The notes below the pieces were generated by a model. The model was not told the DNA's origin, ran no database searches, and worked only from the letters and a program-made list of their open reading frames with translations. From positions 351,006,602-351,070,601 of the forward strand of contig OZ005652.1 of the NCBI GenBank assembly GCA_963930645.1: a DNA stretch of 64,000 nucleotides. Reading direction: 5' to 3'. The translations under genes were made by a program, and so were the position numbers. Origin of the DNA: Salticus scenicus. Taxonomy: Eukaryota; Arthropoda; Arachnida; Araneae; Salticidae. Position 1 is the first letter of the stretch. Every line of letters begins with the position of its first letter. This document shows, one piece after another, positions 57,184 through 64,000 of the stretch.

Positions 57184-58128
57184 AACTAAATTCAGGTTTG
57201 ACAGAAATTTTAATTTAATTATTATTACTTTTTTTATGTTTATGTTTAAGTTTATTTTATTTTATTTGTTTATTTGTTTATTTATTTTATTTTATTTTTG
57301 AATTTTTGAACAACCCAATAGTTTAAAAATAGTATCATAATTTTCTGGCAGTCGAAAATTATAAACTATACTGCTGTTAGTTTTAATATTATTAATTGTA
57401 TCGATCACTATTATATTAATTAATCAGCTTTATCAGAAATTTTAAATATTAAAAATTTATTATCAACTCTTATTATCTTAATAATTTCCAAATAAGTATA
57501 AGCATTTTAATAACGTATCTAAAAATACTTTATTTATACTTCTGGGATTTTCATTCACTATTTCATCGAGATGTTTATTCAAAACATGTGACAATTATAA
57601 ATTAGCTGTTATTAATCTCCTTTGGGTTTATTGACAGAATTATTTGCTAAACATTTATGAAATAATTCATGTTAAAGTAGAAGCATTTTTACAATGTAAT
57701 CTAATTTAATATATATTTATTATTTTTTATTTAATGGATTATATTCAGATAATTGGATTAGGTACTCATGAATCTAAGACATCAATGCACCCTCCCTGAG
57801 AAGGTTAATTTAGTAAAATAAACTTTTTTATTTCTACATTGAAAATTATTGGGGGATTTTGTATATATAATCAAAACTACACTGCAGACGAAAAATTGAC
57901 CCATTAAATTATATATATATATATGTTTTAGAATGATCGAATTTTTCAAAGTCTAAACATTAAAAAAAAAAAAAAAAAAAAAAGAGGGAGGGATTTTCAG
58001 TTTTCTTTTCGTTGCATATAAAATTTTTATTATTATAATATTACTATGTAATATTTTTAGTATGAAATAAAGATATAATAATATTTAAATATATATTTAA
58101 TATCTCTGAAAGAAATTTAATAAAAATA
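57184..58128. other. AT-rich stretch without a recognisable gene
   Basis: Only AT-rich sequence is seen, with (TTTA)n near 57250-57295 and an A-run at 57961-57983. Confidence 0.5.
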
Positions 58129-58326
58129 CAGTCATTTGAAAAGTTTAAACCAGCAACCAATTTTCTGTATTTTAACACATTGCATCATTTGCGCAGATTA
58201 TTCGGTCATCTCGTGTGTTGATCACATCAGACGCATTCTACTACTATAAATAAAGGTGGCCGGCACGTTTATCGTCTGTTGTTTATTGGATTTTGGCATA
58301 GACAGTGCTGTTGTGTAATTATTGTA

Positions 58327-60912
58327 ATGGGTAAAAAACCCTCACTTACTGTTACAAAAAGGTCATAAATATTGACCCTGCATAAAATTGGATTTTCCGA
58401 ACGTCAAATAAGTTAAATGTGAGCAAGACAGATGTGCATCAAGCTATTAGTAAATTTCAAATTTCGAGAAAATTTGCGGATCTTTGCGGACCCTTATTGC
58501 GGAAGCGGTCGCTACTCCAAGTATGAAAAAGAAACGACTGACTTTCACCAGACAATATCAGAATTGGACAGTACAGCAGTGGAGTAGTGTCTTATTACCA
58601 TGTTTTTATTAACTTCGATTATTGTGTGTTTGTGGGTTTGTGTGTTTGTCAGGGACAAATCTTGCAATCGATTTTTAACTAACTTCCCGACTAGCTAGAT
58701 ATTTGAAATTTACAGGACAGCTCACAACACGGTGACAATACATTTTTCTACTAATTTTAGTCAACTATTTCAAGTCCCGCTGCCTTCGGCAGCGCTTATA
58801 TGATTCGACAGAAAATTTATTTAACTAACTTCCCGACTAGCTAGACATTTGAAACTTTCAGAATAGTTCAGAACAGGGTGAAAATGCATTTTCTTAAAAC
58901 CTTTTGCCAACTGTTTCGGGTTCCCGCTGCCTTCGGCAGCGTTATCAGTGCAAAGCTTGCAATCGATTTTTCACTAACTTTCCGACTAGCTAGACATTTG
59001 AAATTTTCAGGACAGCTCACAAAACGGTGACAATACATTTTTCTAATAATTTTAGTCAACTATTTCGAGTCCCGCTGCCTTCGGCAGCGCTTATATGATT
59101 CGACAGAAAATTTATTTAACCAACTTCCCGACTAGCTAGACATTTGAAACTTTCAGAATAGTTCAGAACACGGTGAAAATGCATTTTCTTAAAACCTTTA
59201 GCCAACTGTTTCGGGTTCCTGCTGCCTTCGGCAGCGTTATCAGTACAAAGCTTGCAATCGATTTTTCACTAACTTTCCGACTAGCTAGACATTTGAAACT
59301 TTTAGGACAGCTCACAACACGGTGACAATACATTTTTCTAATAATTTTAGTCAACTATTTCGGGTCCCGCTGCCTTCGGCAGCGCTTATACAATTCGACA
59401 GAACATTTATTTAACTAACTTCCCGACTAGCTAGACATTTAAAATTTTCAGAATAGTTCAGAACACGGTGAAAATGCATTTTTTAAATACCTATAGCCAA
59501 CTGTTTCGGGTTCCTGCTGCCTTCGGCAGCGTTATCAGTATAAAGTTTGCAATCGATCTGTCACTAACTTTCCGACTAGCTAGACATTTGAAACTTTTAG
59601 GACAGCTCACAACACGATGACAATACATTTTTCTAATAATTTTAGTCAACTATTTCAGGTCCCGCTGCGTTCGGCAGCGCTTATATAATTCGACAGAACA
59701 TTTATTTAACTAACTTCCCGACTAGCTAGACATTTAAAACTTTCAGAATAGTTCAGAACACGGTGAAAATCCTTTTTTTAAAATACCTTTAGCCAACTGT
59801 TTCGGGTTCCTGCTGCCTTCGGCAGCGTTACCAGTACAAAGCTTGCAATCGATTTTTCACTAACTTCCCGACTAGCTAGATATTTGAAACTTTCAGGATA
59901 GCTCAGAACACGGTGGCAATATATTTTTTTTAATACTTTTAGTCAACTGTTTCAGGTCGCTACTGCCTTCGGCAGCGTTCATATGATTCAACAGAAAATT
60001 CATTTAACTAACTTCCCGAGTAGCTAGACATTTGAAACTTTCGGAACAGTTCAGAATACGGTGAAAATGCTTTTTAAAAATATTTTTATCCAATTGCTTC
60101 GGGACCTTGCTGTCTTCGGCAGCGTTTCCAGTACAAAGCTTGCAATCAACTTTTAACTAACTTCCCGGCTAGATAGCCATTTGAAACTTTTATAATAGCT
60201 CAAAAGACGATAGCAAGGAATTTTTTTAATACTTTTATCCAATTGCTGGGGTTCCGGCTGCCTTCAGTAGCGTTTATATGATTCAACAGAAAATTAAAAA
60301 ACATGGTTTATAAAAAAAATTTTATCTTATAATTATTTTCCAATAAGAGGGGTGCAGAAATTTTTTGCACATGCTACAAGTGTTCGCTGTCCAAAAGGGG
60401 AAAAGATATAATGAGATATATACGATTCAAACTGTGAAACATCCTCCAAGCAAAATGGTATACGGGGTGCAACGTCTGTGTCCGGTACTGCTAGTCTGTA
60501 TTTTGTGCCATCTAAAACCACTATGATCGGAAAACGGTACTTTAATTTGTTACGTGAGAAGTTGAAGCTTCACATAGGTGTTCATAAATGTTTAATTTTC
60601 ATGCATGATGGGGCTCTGTGTCACAGGGCGAAGATTGTCAAGAAATATCTGAGGGCACAGAAAATCAAAGTGTTTGACTGGCCAGGTAACAGCCCAGATT
60701 TGAATCCAATAGAGAATCTGTGGAGAGAGTCTATTGTGAAAAATTAATTCATCGAAAAGCAACCATCCACTGCTACGGTACTCGTTGAAGCAATAAATGT
60801 CTTTTGCACAGACATATCTAAAGTTTACTGCAAGTGCAAGTCTCTTATTTATAGCATGCCTAAAAGGATTGCACAAGTTATTAACAACAAAGGAGGTCCT
60901 ACAAAATACTGA
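58327..60912 (+). pseudogene. Tc1-like (DD34E) transposase, interrupted
   Basis: The N-terminus starts MGKKPSLTVTKR, then a stop, then ILTLHKIGFSERQIS, an HTH start typical of Tc1 proteins. The coding is cut at about 58590 by the satellite-like insert and resumes at about 60345. There, VKHPPSKMVYG, LYFVPSKTTMIG and MHDGALCHRAKIV (second catalytic Asp) are followed by DWPGNSPDLNPIENLW (catalytic Glu). I count 34 residues between that Asp and Glu. The end (about 60740-60912) retains 'SMPKRIAQVINNKG'. There are several stops and frame changes, and the first Asp region is lost. Confidence 0.85.
58592..60317 (+). repeat. Insert made of alternating 147-bp repeats (about 295-bp dimer)
   Basis: Eleven copies of a 145-150-bp monomer contain 'CCCGACTAGCTAGACATTTG' and the hairpin GCTGCCTTCGGCAGC (about 58780, 58925, 59075, 59220, 59368, 59515, 59665, 59813, 59955, 60105 and 60258). 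Two types alternate. Type A goes on with GCTTATATGATTCGACAG. Type B goes on with GTTATCAGTACAAAGCTTGC. The last copies are the most mutated. The insert is bounded by TTACCATGTTTTTATTAA and its approximate complement near 60300, so it may itself be a mobile element. The 63-codon minus frames at 58868 and 59163 are the same repeat frame. Confidence 0.9.
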
Positions 60913-61051
60913 CTTTAATTACAGTAAATAACGCTGTGCACTGTGCAGTTTATTTTGTTCTTTTGTATGGAAAATATGTATGTTATTTTTGTGGAATACC
61001 ACTAAATATGATTTTTCTATGGGTGGTCTTAAACTTTTGCAAATTACTGTA

Positions 61052-61593
61052 AATGATGATCCGATGTTCACAAAATTTAAATAATTTTGCTCAAGAAGTA
61101 AATTTTAGCTTTTAAATTCTGACCCTAATATATATATATATATATTATTATTATTTTTTTTTTTTTTTACTTCTTTAAGCAACTGACTACTGCATTTAAA
61201 TACATCATTTTATCAGATATTTAATGCTATGATAAATCCATTTATTTGTTGTCAATTGCATTTATTTTTCTTAGATAAAATATATTAAAAATTCCAAAAT
61301 GCAGAATTGCAACTTAAAATTGTAAAGTTGTCGTAAAAATGATATATGTAATGTTTTTAAAATAAATTTTACCTTTAATATGCATATATCTTTTCGGATG
61401 GTTAATATTTAAACCTATTTCCTTTACAATCTATCTGCATAAATTTTGAAACAATAAATACAGTTTATTCTAAAAACGCCGAATATTACAACTGGTTGCT
61501 TCATGTTCTGTAACTACTGTATACAAATATTATATTCAGATAGCATTGCTCTGAAAGAAAAAAAAAATCAATATCTGATTCAGATGCAGATTT
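61052..61593. other. AT-rich stretch without a recognisable gene
   Basis: It contains a (TA)n-TTA-T tract (61130-61169). No coding or element ends were seen. Confidence 0.5.
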
Positions 61594-62872
61594 TTATGTA
61601 AAATGTCCTCCTGAATCGGAATGTGATCACCATTTTGCCCAATCACCCACCGATTTCCATATACACCCCTCCCTCATTTTTATTATTGTTTGGTAATTTT
61701 ATACCCATCAGTTTGATTTGTAGAGGAACGATGATTATTTTTTAACTGTTAAATGTCTTCTGACCTGAGGAGCTACAGAGGTAGAAAGTTCTAAAATATG
61801 AACATTTGTAGTAAGGAGGAAATTTAAGGGGATCTGTGCCCAGAAAACAAACAAAAAACAAAAAATCAATAAAAACAATCAGTTTCTGTTTCTATCTTTT
61901 TTCTTTTCTTTTTTTTTTTTTTTTTCTTTCCTTTTTTTTCCCGCAATATTTCTCTTATTTTTTACATATTCCAGCTTTTAGTTTGCCATTTTCTTACCAA
62001 AACACCCCAAATAATAAAAATTATACGGTGAAATTTTTTTCAAAATGTTGGTGAGTGGAGTAAAGTCTCAAAGTCCTCGCAAGAAAGTTTGCCTGATTCA
62101 CTGTACGACGTTTGCTTTCAATAACTACCACGTTGAATGTTTTGGACAGTAAAACATGAACAGTAAAATATCCTCCTTTGACGCGTGTTAAAGATCACCA
62201 CACAAGATCACCACCGTCGAGAACACCATAAATTTCCCTCTCTTATCGCAAAACGTGTACTAAAGGTAGATAACGACTGACGACTACAATGATAAGAGCA
62301 ATTGCTTTTAATATGTGTTAATGCAGGAGATTTTACTGTTCATGTTTTACTGCAAAAAACGTTTAACGTGGGAGTTATTGAAAACAAATATCGTACAGTG
62401 AATCAGTCGAACTTTCTTGCGAGGGCTTTAAGACTTTACTCCACTCACCAACATTTTGAAAAATTTTTCACTGTATAATTTTTATTATTTGGGGCGTTTT
62501 GGTAAGAAAATGGCGAACTGGAAGCCGAAATATGTAAAAAATCAGAAAAATATTGAAAAAAAAAAAAAAAGAACGAAAAGAAACAGAAACTGATTGTTTT
62601 TATTGATTTTCTTTTGTTTTCTTGGCACAAATCCATTCAAATTTTCTCTTTACTACAAATGTTCGTGTTTTAGAACTTTCTTCCTCTGTAGCTCCTCAGG
62701 TCAAAAGACATTTAACGGGTAAAACCATCATCGTTCATCTCCAAATCAAATTGATGGGTAAAAAATTACCAAACAATGATAAAAATGAGGGAGGGGGTGT
62801 ATCTAGAAAACGGTGGGTGATTGGGCAAAATAATGAACATATTCGGATTCAGGAGGTCATTTTACATAAGTA
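61594..62872. repeat. 1.3-kb palindrome carrying the 'GGTGGGTGAT' repeat in each arm
   Basis: Arms 61594-62174 and 62330-62872 are inverted copies with a loop of about 155 bp. From outside in they share the GGTGGGTGATTGGGCAAAAT repeat, CCTCAGGTCAGAAGACATTT, 'AACAATCAGTTTCTGTTTC', 'ATGTTGGTGAGTGGAGTAAA' and the innermost GTAAAACATGAACAGTAAAA. Poly-T/poly-A tracts lie at the same place in each arm but differ in length. The open frames in both arms are mirror frames. Confidence 0.85.
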
Positions 62873-62949
62873 TATGCTGAAATGGTGTCAGAGGCAATTT
62901 CCATGTCGAGCAGTATAGTTAGAGGTACTATATTAGTATTTCATAGATT

Positions 62950-64000
62950 TTTAACCGACTTCAAAAAAGAAGGAAAGTTCTCAATTCAAACCGCATGTTT
63001 TTTTTTTTTTTTTTGTTAGCTCATAACTTCTGAACAGATGCTCCGATTTTGATACTTTTTGTTTTGTTGAAAAGGTTTTGGCCTGAAATAGGTCCCATTG
63101 TAATGTCTTTACGATCTAAAGAAAATACAGGGTGCCCAAAAAAAACAGTCCGAACTCTTTTAACAGCTAAACAGCTGCAGCTATAGTGATAGAAATGGTA
63201 TGTAAGTATAGCAAAGTAGCCATGCAGTACAAGGTTAAACCGCTTGCAGCGCCACCTGGTGGAAAATAGCGGAGTTAGTGTTCCTATCTCGAAAACGGTT
63301 CTAGAGAAAAAAGTGAATTACAAAGTTTAAGAGTGTCACTGATTTAGTACAAAAAGATAGTTTAGGCATTCATGATAGCGTTCATATCTCGGAAACGGTT
63401 CAAGATAGGCGGAAGACGTGAATTATAAAATTGCAGAGCGTCATCGATTTAGTACGAAAAGATAGTTTAGACATTAGTGCTAAAAATAAAATGCTAAAAA
63501 TGTACATTTCTTTGTTCGCAATTTCTTACACTATGCACACTTGAGCTACATTGCACACGTTGTAGCATGGCTGGTGAGACATACGCTATAGAATTCAAAA
63601 TACGGTTACTTGATACTTTTTGTTTTGTTGTAAAGATCTTTGGTCTGAAGTAGGTCCCATTGTAATAAATTTACAATCTAAAGAAAATAAGCGCAATCTG
63701 GTGAAAAGCAGCGGAATTAGCGCTCCTATCTCAAAAACGGTTCAAGATGGGAGAAAAGTTAATTATGAAGTTGTAGAGCATCATCGATTTACTACGAAAA
63801 GATTTATACTCTGTGGTTCACAGAACTGTTACTGTAAGCGGTCACATCGATTAGCGCAAAGTCGTTTTCAACCAACTTCAGAAAGGAGGGTGTTCTTAAT
63901 TCGAGCTATATGCTGTTGTTGGTGTTTGTAAGCTTATAACTTCGTAAGAGAAGTTGTAATTAACCGACTTCAAAAAGAAGGAGGTTCTCAATTCAAAGCG
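62950..64000 (-). repeat. Inverted second block of the CCGACTTCAAAA repeats
   Basis: TTAACCGACTTCAAAAAAGA, CAACTTCAGAAAGGAGGGTG and TTAACCGACTTCAAAAAGAA stand at about 62952, 63868 and 63962, in the opposite orientation to 45300-47190. Internal phrases are shared, including 'TCAAAAACGGTTCAAGATGG', 'GTAGAGCATCATCGATTTAC' and 'GGGTGCCCAAAAAAAACAGT'. The frame at 63620-63931 (with SAPISKTVQDGRKVNYEVVE) is the same as a minus frame at 46259-46444. The block runs off the end of the window. Confidence 0.8.

Larger units (their letters stand above)
58129..61049 (+). mobile_element. Tc1-like transposon split by a 1.7-kb insert
   Basis: The ends CAGTCATTTGAAAAGTTTAA and (complement) CAGTAATTTGCAAAAGTTTA are flanked by TA (58127-58128 and 61050-61051). 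The total is 2921 bp. Without the insert (about 58592-60317) it would be about 1.2 kb, close to a normal or slightly deleted Tc1 element. Confidence 0.85.

Noticed and set aside
58868..59354. Two nearly identical 63-codon minus-strand proteins
   Set aside because: They are the same frame of consecutive 295-bp repeat units and end at the same place in each unit.
58600..60300. GCTGCCTTCGGCAGC as a UUCG-tetraloop RNA hairpin
   Set aside because: The best pairing is a 6-bp stem with a TTC triloop. Closing C(TTCG)G in register breaks the next pair, so it is not the classic stable tetraloop.
1..64000. Bacterial-style ribosome binding sites, operons or rho-independent terminators
   Set aside because: Hairpins followed by T-runs exist, but they are MITEs and repeats. 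The window is clearly eukaryotic with splice-type signals and animal transposons.

Overview
This is a very AT-rich (roughly 70-75% A+T by eye), intron- or intergene-like stretch of an animal nuclear genome. Arthropod origin is likely, judging from the Tc1, mauritiana-type mariner, pogo, piggyBac and Helitron-type elements and the very many long A/T homopolymers. A chelicerate such as a spider is possible, but nothing here proves it. There are no bacterial-style genes or operons. Almost all longer open frames are chance frames, repeat frames or transposase relics.

Host coding content is minimal. The best candidate is a 75-bp minus-strand internal exon at 16468-16542. It has consensus splice sites and a fully open 25-codon frame resembling the ligand-binding (ANF-receptor) fold of receptor guanylyl cyclases. 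Two weaker plus-strand candidates, at 45045-45247 and 54274-54533, follow good splice acceptors. If the first exon is real, much of the window is intron of a minus-strand gene, but I found no companion exon.

Mobile DNA dominates. Cut-and-paste elements include a nearly complete Tc1-like element with an intact 340-codon transposase (9263-10691) and an internally deleted mariner with perfect terminal repeats (34340-35262). There is a Tc1 relic split by a satellite-like insert (58129-61049), a decayed pogo-like element (36256-37783), other TA-target elements (8485-9159, 11674-12510, 20083-20319, 39096-39265) and piggyBac-type elements nested in each other (51356-52389 and 51487-51761). Rolling-circle elements include two Helitron-type copies with TC...CTAG ends (13520-14394 and 47316-47998), one with a triplicated 5' region, and a Helitron Rep-like coding fragment (21754-21954).

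The most interesting layer is a group of dispersed elements with different sequences and one shared architecture: a 5' hairpin, a block ending in a TTTACACGTTTT-like motif, a CA/GT-GACA microsatellite, 'ATCTC..AAC' modules, an inverted copy of the 5' hairpin arm, and a 3' hairpin. Copies lie at 16719-17811, 18055-18914, 19010-19741, 23043-24367, 42103-43149 and about 51079-52575, and two are fused head to head as a 2.4-kb palindrome (3445-5818). The plan matches non-autonomous Helentron (DINE-1/HINE-like) elements, and different families share internal modules.

Large inverted repeats are unusually common (3445-5818, 10857-11192, 25152-25957, 30488-32078, 40801-43524, 44101-45030, 61594-62872). 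Tandem arrays lie at 6120-6830, 15221-15790, 16800-17330, 21030-21735 and 58600-60300. The rest is AT-rich DNA without recognisable genes.
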